Made by a program: the position numbers and the translations under genes. Below are positions 15,974 through 25,902 of a DNA stretch of 32,188 bases, one piece after another. Below the pieces are notes generated by a model. It did no database searches, was not told the origin of the DNA, and worked only from the letters and a program-made list of their open reading frames with translations. Source of the stretch: Prochlorococcus sp. HOT208_60m_813B04 (GTDB taxonomy: Bacteria > Cyanobacteriota > Cyanobacteriia > PCC-6307 > Cyanobiaceae). The stretch is from assembly GCA_002025975.1 (NCBI GenBank), contig MWOU01000242.1:1-32188 (forward strand). Direction: 5' to 3'. Positions within the stretch are counted from its first letter, which is position 1, and every line of letters starts with the position of its first letter.

Positions 15974-16627
15974 TTAGTTAATTGGAGAAATAGGGTAAAG
16001 AGGCAAAACTTTTTCCCAAGAATCTACATTTGAATTTAATGAATTTTTGTTTGATAAATCTAATAGTTCTTTTAAATCTTCTTTATCATCAAAAATAGCC
16101 TCGAAGAAAAGTTCTTTACTCTCGAGTTCTTTAATAACTTTTGGTAAAACTGTTTCTCGAATGACTAGATCTGAAGGAGTTTTTTCGTCATGACAAATCT
16201 CATATTTACCTGCAATAAAACCCTTTCGTTTTAATTTTTTGTAAATCCAGAATGATTTTTTGTTTGTAAAGATATTATTTTTTGATGCAATTCTTTTTGC
16301 CATTATTTCAAATGAACTAAAACTGTCTAAAGGACAATTCATTTGTTGTGAGATCGTTCTTGCTAAAACTACAATAAGTCGTGAAGCATTAAAATTTGCT
16401 GGTCCTATACTTACAGATAACTTATTTATTTTTTGTAAATTTTCTTTGGAAATAAATTTATCTAGATCATTAATTAAGTTGTTGCAAAGGTCATTATCAA
16501 ATTTTTTGATAAATAATTCATCAGATTCAAGGTTATTGGTTTTTCTATACCCAAAGCCAAAAGAAGTGTCTGTGCTATGAATAACTAAAATTGGGTAACT
16601 TTCTCTATGTTTTAGTTTAATTGTCAT
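15974..16627 (-). CDS. tsaB: TsaB-like t6A tRNA modification protein (divergent)
   Basis: 217 residues. Weakly conserved but shows the TsaB/YeaZ fold signature: an N-terminal strand ILVIHSTDTSFGFGY and the central LSVSIGPANFNASRLIVVLARTIS, which corresponds to the family's GPGSFTGLR segment, followed by CPLDSFSSFEIMA. TsaB is the non-catalytic partner of TsaD in making threonylcarbamoyl-adenosine on tRNA. The ancestral GPGSFTG is changed to GPANFNA. Downstream of ycf34 by 9 bp on the same strand, so probably one transcript. Confidence 0.82.
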   Translation of the reverse strand: MTIKLKHRESYPILVIHSTDTSFGFGYRKTNNLESDELFIKKFDNDLCNNLINDLDKFISKENLQKINKLSVSIGPANFNASRLIVVLARTISQQMNCPLDSFSSFEIMAKRIASKNNIFTNKKSFWIYKKLKRKGFIAGKYEICHDEKTPSDLVIRETVLPKVIKELESKELFFEAIFDDKEDLKELLDLSNKNSLNSNVDSWEKVLPLYPISPIN

Positions 16628-16636
16628 CTATTACCT

Positions 16637-16888
16637 TTAAACAGGTAATTCCATACCTGGATTACATTTAGACCATTTACCAAATTCATTTTCAAAACTT
16701 TCACAAGATTGAACATCCCAATCAGTTTTATAATCACCATTATTATCTTTAACTATATTGACATGAATGAGTGGTTTTTTTGCTTTAAAATCAGGTAGAT
16801 CACAAATATGATCAACACCATGATTATTCTCAACATCATGATATGTGATACATCTATCAACCCATTTACAGTTGATGCAAATGCACAT
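16637..16888 (-). CDS. ycf34: Ycf34 family Fe-S protein
   Basis: 83 residues from the ATG at 16888. A start 23 residues further upstream (16957) is possible, but it would run into the opposite cca gene, and MCICINC is the known family N-terminus. Cysteines C2, C4, C7 and C13 (MCICINCKWVDRC) match the conserved set that binds an iron-sulphur cluster in Synechocystis Ycf34, a protein linked to photosynthetic electron transport (from memory). The C-terminal half has WDVQSCESFENEFGKWSKC. It starts only 14 bp from the divergent cca start. Confidence 0.92.
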   Translation of the reverse strand: MCICINCKWVDRCITYHDVENNHGVDHICDLPDFKAKKPLIHVNIVKDNNGDYKTDWDVQSCESFENEFGKWSKCNPGMELPV

Positions 16889-16902
16889 AATAAATAAATA
16901 AT

Positions 16903-18120
16903 ATGAAAAATAGCTTTCACAAAGATCATACACTAATAATTGATGAATTAGAAACAAGTATAAAAATTCATAATTTGGATTTAATCTTTGGTTTTTTACC
17001 TAAAGGGTCATATTTGGTTGGTGGATATATAAGAGATATTATTTTGGGAAGAAAGACTGAAAAGTTAGATGTTGATATTGTGGTACCTTTAAATGCAATT
17101 GAAATTGGTAAAAAGATTGCAGATAATATTGGATCAAAATTTATAATTTTAGATAAAAAAAGAGAAGTAGTAAGAATTATTCTTCATAATATTTATATTG
17201 ATATTGCTAATCAAGTTTCATCTTCCATAGAAGGAGATTTATGTTCTAGAGACTTTTCGATCAATTCAATTGCTTTTTTATTTGATAAGAAAAGTTTGTT
17301 TGATCCATTAAATGGTCTTAAAGATCTTGAGATTTCTTTGCTTAGAACTCATTCTGAAAACAATTTAATAAATGATCCTTTACGAATTTTAAGATGTTTT
17401 CGATTTGTTTCAGAATTGAATTTTAAAATTGATTTAAGATTAGTTGATTTTATAAAAAAAAATAAAGGGAACTTATATCTTGTCGCAAAAGAGAGAATTA
17501 CTTATGAAATACAGAAAATAGTAAATGGAGCAAATGCTCTTGATGCAGTATTGTTGATAAAAAAATTAAATATATTTGATACTGAAAATTTATTTGAAGA
17601 TTCTTTTTTTTTGGATTTAGAGAAAATTAATTATGGAGAACTTGATCAAGAAGAAAAAGATAAATATTTACCATCATTTTTTATTGCTCAAATCTTAGAT
17701 GTTGTAACTTTAGAGAAATTGAAATTTTGTAAAGGTGATATTGCAAAAACTAAGTTATTGCGAAAATGGCACCTTTTCTTGAAAAACAAAAATATCTCTC
17801 AGTTAGATGAATTTGACAGATTTAAATTACATCAAGAATTAGAAATGTTTCTGCCATCTTTTATTTTTTATTTACCTCAAAACTTACAATTAGATTGGCT
17901 TCATAGATGGCGTGATAAAGATGATAAATTATTTCATCCCGCAAACTTAGTTAATGGTGATGTAATCAAAAAAAATTTAAAAATAAAGGATGGCCCTATC
18001 TTAGGAGAGCTTTTAGAGTATCTTTCTAGGGAACTTGCGTATAAGAGATTAAATAATTTTGATGAAGCTATTTATAAAGCAAAGGCATGGATTGAACAAA
18101 ATGCGCCAAAATGTGATTAA
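16903..18120 (+). CDS. tRNA nucleotidyltransferase/poly(A) polymerase family (CCA-adding type)
   Basis: 405 residues. Class II nucleotidyltransferase head with GG..RD (G40, G41, R44, D45) and catalytic D56-x-D58 (KLDVDIVV), the RDFSINSIAF motif, and the DPLRILR segment of the neck that reads the ATP/CTP base. The C-terminal body is variable. It adds or repairs the CCA end of tRNAs; some cyanobacteria split CC- and A-adding between two enzymes, and sequence alone does not settle which activity this is. Its promoter must overlap the ycf34 coding region because only 14 bp separate the two starts. Confidence 0.88.
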   Translation: MKNSFHKDHTLIIDELETSIKIHNLDLIFGFLPKGSYLVGGYIRDIILGRKTEKLDVDIVVPLNAIEIGKKIADNIGSKFIILDKKREVVRIILHNIYIDIANQVSSSIEGDLCSRDFSINSIAFLFDKKSLFDPLNGLKDLEISLLRTHSENNLINDPLRILRCFRFVSELNFKIDLRLVDFIKKNKGNLYLVAKERITYEIQKIVNGANALDAVLLIKKLNIFDTENLFEDSFFLDLEKINYGELDQEEKDKYLPSFFIAQILDVVTLEKLKFCKGDIAKTKLLRKWHLFLKNKNISQLDEFDRFKLHQELEMFLPSFIFYLPQNLQLDWLHRWRDKDDKLFHPANLVNGDVIKKNLKIKDGPILGELLEYLSRELAYKRLNNFDEAIYKAKAWIEQNAPKCD

Positions 18121-18178
18121 ATACACATAGTTTAGTTTTGTTTAGAAGTTCAGACTTCAAAATCATTTTTTAAAATTT

Positions 18179-18598
18179 ATGAGCATTCGCATTTACATTG
18201 GCAACTTACCACAAGGATTTAATCCAAAAGAATTTGATACACTTTTAAAATCAGTCTCCGATTCGATTAGATTTAAAGCAGTTCTAGATAAGGAAACTAA
18301 GGAATGCAGGGGGTTTGGCTTTGCTACTACTAATAATGAAGATAATGCTAATCTATTAATTCAAAAGTTGAATGGTTTTGAATTTAATGGTTCTAAATTA
18401 AGAGTAGAGTTATCAGAAAAGAAGGATTCTGCTTCAAACAAAAGAAATAGTGGAAAATTAAATAAGAATAAGAAGAAGAAAGACTTTAAGAAAATTGTTC
18501 ACAGTGATGCTCCCAACCTCGAAGCACCTGACCCAAGATGGGCTGGAGAACTTTCTAAATTAAAAGATTTGTTAGCTAATCAGAAAACCCCTGCTTAG
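18179..18598 (+). CDS. RRM-type RNA-binding protein
   Basis: 139 residues. One RNA recognition motif (2-80) with RNP2 IYIGNL (5-10) and RNP1 CRGFGFAT (about 42-49), followed by a Lys/Asn-rich linker (about 85-105) and a tail ending DPRWAGELSKLKDLL. Cyanobacterial Rbp proteins bind mRNA, and some locate photosystem mRNAs to thylakoids or respond to cold. The C-terminal tail with the WAGEL motif is not the Gly-rich tail of classical Rbp proteins. Stop codon directly abuts the crtB stop on the other strand. Confidence 0.88.
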   Translation: MSIRIYIGNLPQGFNPKEFDTLLKSVSDSIRFKAVLDKETKECRGFGFATTNNEDNANLLIQKLNGFEFNGSKLRVELSEKKDSASNKRNSGKLNKNKKKKDFKKIVHSDAPNLEAPDPRWAGELSKLKDLLANQKTPA

Positions 18599-19507
18599 TT
18601 ATTTAATTCGAGAAATTAAAAAAGATATTGGAATTTCAAGAGCTTTTACTGAATTTTTTACAAAAGCCCTATTATTAAAAACATCATAATCTAATCTTTC
18701 AATAGAATCTAGAATCCCTCTGTAAAGGCGTAAAGAAGTCCATACTGGCCATCTTGCATCAGCTGATAGCCACTTAATACCATCCTCAGACTTTTGGAAC
18801 CATTCGCGAGCCCGTGTTAATTGAAAGTTCATCAGCGACTTCCACTGTTTGTTTATTTTTCCTTTTAAAAGTTCTTCTTCAGAATAATTAAATTTTTCTA
18901 TATCTGCTTGTGGGAGATAAATTCTTCCTCTGTATCGATCTTCTCCTACATCTCTCAATATATTTGTTAATTGATTTGCAATTCCAAGAGCTATAGCTGC
19001 TTCGGAGGGATCAGGCATGGCACTCCATGGGGCTGATGTATAAGCGCTATCAATTCCCATCACATTTTGAGTCATTAGACCAACAGTCCCTGCGACTCTA
19101 TAACAATAGAGTTTTAATTCATCAAAATCTTTGTATCTAAATTTATTCAGATCCATTCTCTGGCCATCTATCATGTCCAAATAAGGTTGGATACTTTGTG
19201 GATATTTCTCGAGGGTATCTAATAAAACTGAGTCTAATTCAGATTTTATATTTCCTTTAAATACATTTTTAGTATTTTCTTCCCATTCATCAAGATTGTC
19301 TGAAAGCTCATCTTGCGATTTAGTTGAGGCTTCTACGCTATCCATTATTTCATCTGTTCTTCTACACCATACATAGATTGCCCAAATAGCTTTTCTCTTT
19401 TCTAGAGGTAATAGAAGAGTTCCCAAGTAAAAGGTCTTAGCCCATAGTTGAGTTTCTTTTCGGCATATCTCGTATGCTTGTTCTAGTTGAGAAATTGAAT
19501 TTTTCAA
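18599..19507 (-). CDS. crtB: Phytoene synthase
   Basis: 302 residues. Head-to-head condensation of two geranylgeranyl diphosphates to 15-cis-phytoene. Two Asp-rich Mg-diphosphate motifs: DEIMD (near residue 52, after WCRRT) and NILRDVGED (about 189-197). FYLGTLLLP and YCYRVAGTVG are family signatures. Follows crtP by 37 bp on the same strand; the two form the usual cyanobacterial crtP-crtB operon feeding carotenoid synthesis. Confidence 0.97.
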   Translation of the reverse strand: MKNSISQLEQAYEICRKETQLWAKTFYLGTLLLPLEKRKAIWAIYVWCRRTDEIMDSVEASTKSQDELSDNLDEWEENTKNVFKGNIKSELDSVLLDTLEKYPQSIQPYLDMIDGQRMDLNKFRYKDFDELKLYCYRVAGTVGLMTQNVMGIDSAYTSAPWSAMPDPSEAAIALGIANQLTNILRDVGEDRYRGRIYLPQADIEKFNYSEEELLKGKINKQWKSLMNFQLTRAREWFQKSEDGIKWLSADARWPVWTSLRLYRGILDSIERLDYDVFNNRAFVKNSVKALEIPISFLISRIK

Positions 19508-19544
19508 AAAGTTTTAGCTGGATTTAAGAATTTCGTAAATGTTA

Positions 19545-20984
<1,440 letters not shown>

Positions 20985-21032
20985 TTAAAGTTAGAACATA
21001 ATAGTTTTTTTCGTTGATTATTTCGCAAAATT

Positions 21033-21380
21033 ATGGAAAAAATGCTTTTAAAATCGACAACTAGACATGTAAGAATTTTTACTGCCGAAGTAGTTGATAA
21101 GGAATTAAAGTTTCATCCCAAAAAACTCACTCTTGATTTAGATCCTGATAATGAATTTATTTGGGACGAGGATTCTTTAAAAAGAATAAATGAAAAATTC
21201 GATGAACTAATAAAAGAGAGAGCAGGAAGAGATTTGGATGATTATGAACTTCGAAAAATAGGTTCAGAAATCGAAAGTTTAATTAAATTCTTACTTCAAA
21301 ATGGTCAGATAAGTTATAACCCTGATTGCAGAGTAATGAATTATTCGATGGGTTTACCAAAGACAAATGAAGTGCTGTGA
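21033..21380 (+). CDS. ndhM: NDH-1 complex subunit M
   Basis: 115 residues, soluble. Cyanobacterial/plastid-specific subunit of the NAD(P)H-quinone oxidoreductase hydrophilic arm. Recognised by TTRHVRIFTAEV, LTLDLDPDNEFIWD and the conserved C-terminus YNPDCRVMNYSMGLPKT. Overlaps the following gene by 4 bp (GTGA), implying coupled translation. Confidence 0.96.
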   Translation: MEKMLLKSTTRHVRIFTAEVVDKELKFHPKKLTLDLDPDNEFIWDEDSLKRINEKFDELIKERAGRDLDDYELRKIGSEIESLIKFLLQNGQISYNPDCRVMNYSMGLPKTNEVL

Positions 21381-22000
21381 ATAGATCATCCTCAAATAGA
21401 AGGCCAAGGAGAGGCTCAAATAGAAGTTATTACCCTCAAAATCCTAGAGACATGGATTCATATGGAAAAAGAAACATTGGACTGCCTGCTTCCTCTGAAC
21501 AAAAGATCAACTTCAGTACAGGAACCATTGCCGTACTTGCGGGAGTACTAATTTTAGGAGTTGGTATTGGGAGCGCTATTACCAGTACAACAGATGGTGG
21601 ACAGGGAAACATAGCTAGTCAACAGCAACTAGATATGGCTGTTCCAGATCCTGAATTTTGCAGACAATGGGGCGCTAGTGCTTTTGTAATTGATGTTGAA
21701 ATGTATACAACTCTGAATCCATCTACGAGTTTTGTAACGCAACCAGCACTCCAGCCAGGTTGCGTTATTAGAAGAGAGAATTGGACAGTTTTACAAAAAC
21801 AGGGCGCAATTAGTAATGAAGATGTAAGAGAATGTAAGCAAAGGATGAATACTTTTGCTTACATTGGATCTATAAGAGATAAGCCAATAGTTAAATGTGT
21901 TTATCAGACTGATGTAAATGAAAATAAATTTATAATAAAAGGCGATGGACAAGCCGAAGATGGAGGAGTGGGTATTAATAAAGAAGCAATTCAGTTTTGA
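21377..22000 (+). CDS. DUF3172-type membrane protein
   Basis: 207 residues, GTG start overlapping the ndhM stop by 4 bp. N-terminus basic and low-complexity (NRRPRRGSNRSYYPQNPRD), one transmembrane helix at about 48-68 (GTIAVLAGVLILGVGIGSAI), then an outer or lumenal domain with Cys pairs (about 95, 129, 153, 175) and a family-like end (GDGQAEDGGVGINKEAIQF). This matches the cyanobacterial DUF3172 family as I remember it. Function unknown; the ndhM linkage suggests a thylakoid or NDH-1-related role, which is only inference. Confidence 0.85.
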   Translation: MNRSSSNRRPRRGSNRSYYPQNPRDMDSYGKRNIGLPASSEQKINFSTGTIAVLAGVLILGVGIGSAITSTTDGGQGNIASQQQLDMAVPDPEFCRQWGASAFVIDVEMYTTLNPSTSFVTQPALQPGCVIRRENWTVLQKQGAISNEDVRECKQRMNTFAYIGSIRDKPIVKCVYQTDVNENKFIIKGDGQAEDGGVGINKEAIQF

Positions 22001-22005
22001 TCAAA

Positions 22006-22950
22006 TTATATATCCCTCAAAGGGCTTTCTAAACTAGCAAATTGTGGCAGAATATTTTTCTTGAATACTTCTGATGCTCTTGATGTATATCTTGATGGAT
22101 TAGTAATTAATTTAAGTTCTCTTTTAACTTCTAAGTCAGCAATGAATACTTTGTGGATTGTTCCAGCGGATAATTCTCTTTCAATAGCAACAACAGGTAA
22201 AAAAGAAGCTCCTAAACCTGATTGAACCGCATTCTTGATTGCTTCAAGAGAGTTGAGTTCCATTTCAATTCTTAATCTTTGAATATCAAGACCAGAATCT
22301 TGAAGAAGTTTGTCAACAACTTTCCTTGTTGTAGATTGAGAGTCTAATGTTACAAAATTTAATTTGTATAGGTCTTCTTTTAGAAGCTCTTTTTTGGTCG
22401 AAAGTGGATGCTTAGAGGGTAAAACTAATGCCAATTCATCGGTGGCATATGGAATCACTTGTAGCAAATTTTCCAAATCTCCAGGTAATTGTCCTCCAAT
22501 AATGGCTAAGTCAATTTGTCCATTGGCGACACTCCAACCAGTTCTTCTAGTACTATGAACTTGAAGTTGAACGGATACATCAGGATATTTTTGTCTAAAA
22601 AGTCCTATCATTCTCGGCATTAAATAAGTACCCGTTGTTTGGCTCGCTCCAATGACGAGAGTTCCACCTTTTAAGCTATTTAAATCTTCAATAGCTTTGC
22701 AAGCTTCGTCGCATTGATTCAAAATTCGTTCACAATATTCAAGTAATAGTCTCCCTGCTTCAGTCAATAGAGCCTTCCTACCACCTCTGTCGAAAATTGT
22801 GATTTCAAGTTGTTTTTCTAAATTCTGTATTTGTAAACTCACTGCAGGTTGGGTTACATATAAGAGATCTGCAGCTTTTTTAAAACTTCCTTGAGCTGCT
22901 ATTGCTTTTAGTATTCTTAATTGGTCGAGTGTAAATGGTAATTCTGGCAT
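22006..22950 (-). CDS. rbcR: LysR-type regulator, RbcR-like
   Basis: 314 residues. HTH at about 7-64 ([37 protein letters not shown]), then a periplasmic-binding-type effector domain ([20 protein letters not shown]). The sequence matches cyanobacterial/plastid RbcR (Ycf30), which controls RuBisCO and carbon-fixation genes. NtcB and CmpR paralogues are close, but this one has the [18 protein letters not shown] start of RbcR. A T-N11-A box lies upstream at 22994-23006. Divergent from the Z-ISO-like gene. Confidence 0.85.
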   Translation of the reverse strand: MPELPFTLDQLRILKAIAAQGSFKKAADLLYVTQPAVSLQIQNLEKQLEITIFDRGGRKALLTEAGRLLLEYCERILNQCDEACKAIEDLNSLKGGTLVIGASQTTGTYLMPRMIGLFRQKYPDVSVQLQVHSTRRTGWSVANGQIDLAIIGGQLPGDLENLLQVIPYATDELALVLPSKHPLSTKKELLKEDLYKLNFVTLDSQSTTRKVVDKLLQDSGLDIQRLRIEMELNSLEAIKNAVQSGLGASFLPVVAIERELSAGTIHKVFIADLEVKRELKLITNPSRYTSRASEVFKKNILPQFASLESPLRDI

Positions 22951-22993
22951 CTATTGTGCCTACTATTTCTTATAATTCTAATACTTAGTAGCA

Positions 22994-23006
22994 TTCTTGT
23001 TAAGAA
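22994..23006. promoter_or_regulatory. LysR-type T-N11-A box
   Basis: TTCTT-GTT-AAGAA is a perfect dyad of exactly T-N11-A form in the 83-bp gap between divergent rbcR and the NnrU/Z-ISO-family gene. LysR regulators usually bind such a box upstream of their own divergent gene, so autoregulation and control of the neighbour are plausible. Binding is inferred, not shown. Confidence 0.4.
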
Positions 23007-23033
23007 CAAAAATTATTTGAACAATCTAAATAT

Positions 23034-23762
23034 ATGGATACTCATCAAACTTCTCTAGTTATCTTACTTTTGATTTTGATTTTTGCGATAATTCATAGTG
23101 GGGGAGCTGCTTTAAGAATTAAAGGGGAATCTATTATAGGTCCGAGATTATGGCGGTTATGTTTTGTTTTTTTAAGTTTGCCATCTGCAATTATCTTGAT
23201 TAGTTATTTTTTGGCTCATAGATATGACGGAATCAGATTATGGAATTTACAGGGTAATAATTTTGTTTTTATGATCGTTTGGTTCTTAACTGCAATAAGT
23301 TTTTTATTTTTATATCCCGCTACATACAATTTGCTAGAAATTCCTTCGGTTTTAAAACCTAAAGTTCGAATTTATGGAACTGGGATAATGCGAATCACAA
23401 GACATCCACAAGCATTTGGCCAGATAATTTGGTGTTTTGCTCATACTTTATGGATTGGTACATCATTCACATTAATAACTTCTATTGGCTTAGTTTTGCA
23501 TCATCTATTTGCAATCTGGCATGGTGATAGAAGATTAGCAAATAGATTTGGAGAAGAATTTGAAAATTACAAAAAAAATACTTCCATAATCCCCTTCATG
23601 GCAATACTTGAGGGGAGGCAAGAATTTAAGATTAAAGAATTTTTTAGGTTATCTCAATTAGGCATATTAATTGCAATTGGCGTACTTTGGTGGTCTCATC
23701 AATATATAAATATTGCTGTTAAAACATTTAATTCATCATTTTTGTCTGAATTTTTCAATTGA
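23034..23762 (+). CDS. NnrU-family membrane protein, likely 15-cis-zeta-carotene isomerase (Z-ISO)
   Basis: 242 residues with five to six transmembrane helices (about 7-25, 42-60, 76-94, 135-157, 208-226). The segments RITRHPQAFGQIIWCFAHTLWIG and LHHLFAIWHGDRRLA follow the plant Z-ISO/NnrU pattern. H21, C134 and H137 have the spacing of plant Z-ISO H150, C263 and H266, the haem ligands and redox switch as I remember them (116 and 113 residues apart in both). Z-ISO isomerises the 15-cis bond of zeta-carotene made by CrtP, and crtP lies 2 kb away. It sits 33 bp before ndhF, divergent from rbcR with a T-N11-A box between. Confidence 0.82.
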   Translation: MDTHQTSLVILLLILIFAIIHSGGAALRIKGESIIGPRLWRLCFVFLSLPSAIILISYFLAHRYDGIRLWNLQGNNFVFMIVWFLTAISFLFLYPATYNLLEIPSVLKPKVRIYGTGIMRITRHPQAFGQIIWCFAHTLWIGTSFTLITSIGLVLHHLFAIWHGDRRLANRFGEEFENYKKNTSIIPFMAILEGRQEFKIKEFFRLSQLGILIAIGVLWWSHQYINIAVKTFNSSFLSEFFN

Positions 23763-23795
23763 CAGTTTAAGATTATATTAAAAATTCTCTAACAA

Positions 23796-25817
23796 ATGCC
23801 ACAAGCTTCAGAAATTGCCTGGTTAATTCCTGTTTTCCCACTAATTGGAGCAGTGCTTTCTGGTTTAGGACTAATAAGCATCAACAAGAAAATTAATAAT
23901 TCAAGAGAAATTGTTTCCGTAGGTCTGATTTCTTTCGTTGGGATCTCTGCTGTAATTAGTTATAAAGCTCTAATTGAGCAAATTAATGGTTATCAATCAG
24001 TAGAAAAATTATTTGTATGGGCCAGTGCTGGGGATTTCACAATTCCAATGGGATTTGTCCTTGACCCTTTGGGGAGTGTAATGCTTGCGTTAGTAACTAC
24101 AATAACTTTGCTGGTAATGATTTACTCGCATGGTTATATGGCGCATGATAAAGGTTATGTCAGATTTTTTACATATTTAGCATTATTTAGTAGCTCAATG
24201 ATGGGATTAATAGTTAGTCCGAATTTATTGGAAATTTATGTTTTTTGGGAATTAGTTGGGATGTGTTCTTACCTATTGGTTGGTTTTTGGTATGACAGGG
24301 ATGGTGCTGCACACGCTGCACAAAAAGCATTCGTTGTTAATAGAGTTGGGGATTTTGGATTATTACTAGGAATTCTGGGCCTATTTTGGGCAACAAATAG
24401 TTTTGATTTTAATGAAATAGCTACTGGAATTTCTCAATCAATATCCGATAATTCGATACCTATTTGGGCTGCTTTACTACTTTGTTTTTTAGTTTTTTTA
24501 GGGCCAATGGCAAAATCTGCTCAGTTTCCTCTTCATGTGTGGTTGCCTGATGCGATGGAAGGTCCGACACCTATTTCTGCACTTATTCATGCTGCAACAA
24601 TGGTTGCAGCAGGAATATTTCTTGTTGCTAGACTGCAACCTTTGTATTCAATTTTCCCCTCTATACAGTTCATTATTGCTTTTGTTGGTACCATTACTTG
24701 TTTTTTAGGAGCCTCTATAGCTTTGACCCAAATGGATTTAAAAAAAGGTTTAGCGTATAGCACAGTTTCTCAACTTGGGTATATGATGCTTGCAATGGGT
24801 TGTGGAGCACCAGTAGCAGGCATTTTTCATTTAGTGACTCATGCTTGCTTTAAAGCAATGCTATTTTTGGGATCTGGTTCAGTAATACATGCTATGGAAG
24901 AAGTAGTTGGCCATCAGCCTGTATTAGCTCAAGATATGAGGTTGATGGGCGGTTTAAGAAAAAAAATGCCATATACATCAACAACATTTTTAATAGGCTG
25001 TGTAGCAATTAGTGGAATCCCACCATTGGCAGGTTTTTGGAGTAAAGATGAGATACTCGGAAATGCTTTTATATCATTTCCAGCTTTTTGGTTCGTAGGA
25101 CTTCTAACAGCTGGTATGACAGCTTTTTATATGTTCCGGCTTTATTTCTTGACATTTGAAGGAGATTTCAGAGGGGATAATAAAGAATTGCAAAAAGAGC
25201 TTCTAATAGCTTCTAAAATAAACCTAGATGAAGAAAGTGAAGAAGAGCATGAAGAACATGGCTCTATTCATGAGTCACCCTGGTCAATGACATTTCCCTT
25301 GGTTTTTCTAGCTGTACCGTCTGTAATAATCGGTTTTATGGGTCTTCCATGGGATAGCAAAATTACATATTTTTTAGATCCTGAAGAAGCGGAGATTGCT
25401 GCAAAAGCCTTCGAACTAAAAGAATTTTTGCCTTTAGCAATCGCGTCAGTAACTATTGCATTAGTTGGAATCATTATTGCTTATCAAGCATATTTTGTGA
25501 AAAAAATTAATTTATCAGTTTTATTTGCTGAAAAGTTTCCTAGCATGAATCGTTTTTTATCTAATAAATGGTATCTAGATGATATTAATGAAAAACTTTT
25601 TGTTAAGGGTAGTAGAAAACTTGCTAAAGAAGTCTTAGAGGTTGATTCTAAGGTTGTTGATGGCGTTGTAAATCTTACTGGACTAGTAACTTTAGGAAGT
25701 GGAGAAGGTTTAAAATATTTTGAAACTGGTAGAGCTCAATTTTATGCGCTTATTGTTTTTGGAGGTGTAATTTTACTAGTTGCTATATTTGGTTTTCAAT
25801 CTCCTCCAGTATCTTAA
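23796..25817 (+). CDS. ndhF: NDH-1 subunit 5 (NdhF)
   Basis: 673 residues, about 15-16 transmembrane helices. Proton-pumping antiporter-like subunit, recognised by FWELVGMCSYLLVGFW, LPDAMEGPTPISALIHAATMVAAG, and the Lys/His pump residues around KKGLAYSTVSQLGYM. A cytoplasmic-side insert at about 473-490 is acidic and His-rich (EESEEEHEEHGSIHE). The C-terminus has the long lateral-helix region expected. With ndhD next, it is the NdhF1/NdhD1 type of the respiratory and cyclic-electron-flow complex (NDH-1L). Confidence 0.96.
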   Translation: MPQASEIAWLIPVFPLIGAVLSGLGLISINKKINNSREIVSVGLISFVGISAVISYKALIEQINGYQSVEKLFVWASAGDFTIPMGFVLDPLGSVMLALVTTITLLVMIYSHGYMAHDKGYVRFFTYLALFSSSMMGLIVSPNLLEIYVFWELVGMCSYLLVGFWYDRDGAAHAAQKAFVVNRVGDFGLLLGILGLFWATNSFDFNEIATGISQSISDNSIPIWAALLLCFLVFLGPMAKSAQFPLHVWLPDAMEGPTPISALIHAATMVAAGIFLVARLQPLYSIFPSIQFIIAFVGTITCFLGASIALTQMDLKKGLAYSTVSQLGYMMLAMGCGAPVAGIFHLVTHACFKAMLFLGSGSVIHAMEEVVGHQPVLAQDMRLMGGLRKKMPYTSTTFLIGCVAISGIPPLAGFWSKDEILGNAFISFPAFWFVGLLTAGMTAFYMFRLYFLTFEGDFRGDNKELQKELLIASKINLDEESEEEHEEHGSIHESPWSMTFPLVFLAVPSVIIGFMGLPWDSKITYFLDPEEAEIAAKAFELKEFLPLAIASVTIALVGIIIAYQAYFVKKINLSVLFAEKFPSMNRFLSNKWYLDDINEKLFVKGSRKLAKEVLEVDSKVVDGVVNLTGLVTLGSGEGLKYFETGRAQFYALIVFGGVILLVAIFGFQSPPVS

Positions 25818-25902
25818 TTACAATTGTGTGTCTTCACTGTCCATTAGGGTGAAAAAATACAGAAAATTTCTAGACTTTATTTAAGACAAATTTCTTATTA
25901 AA

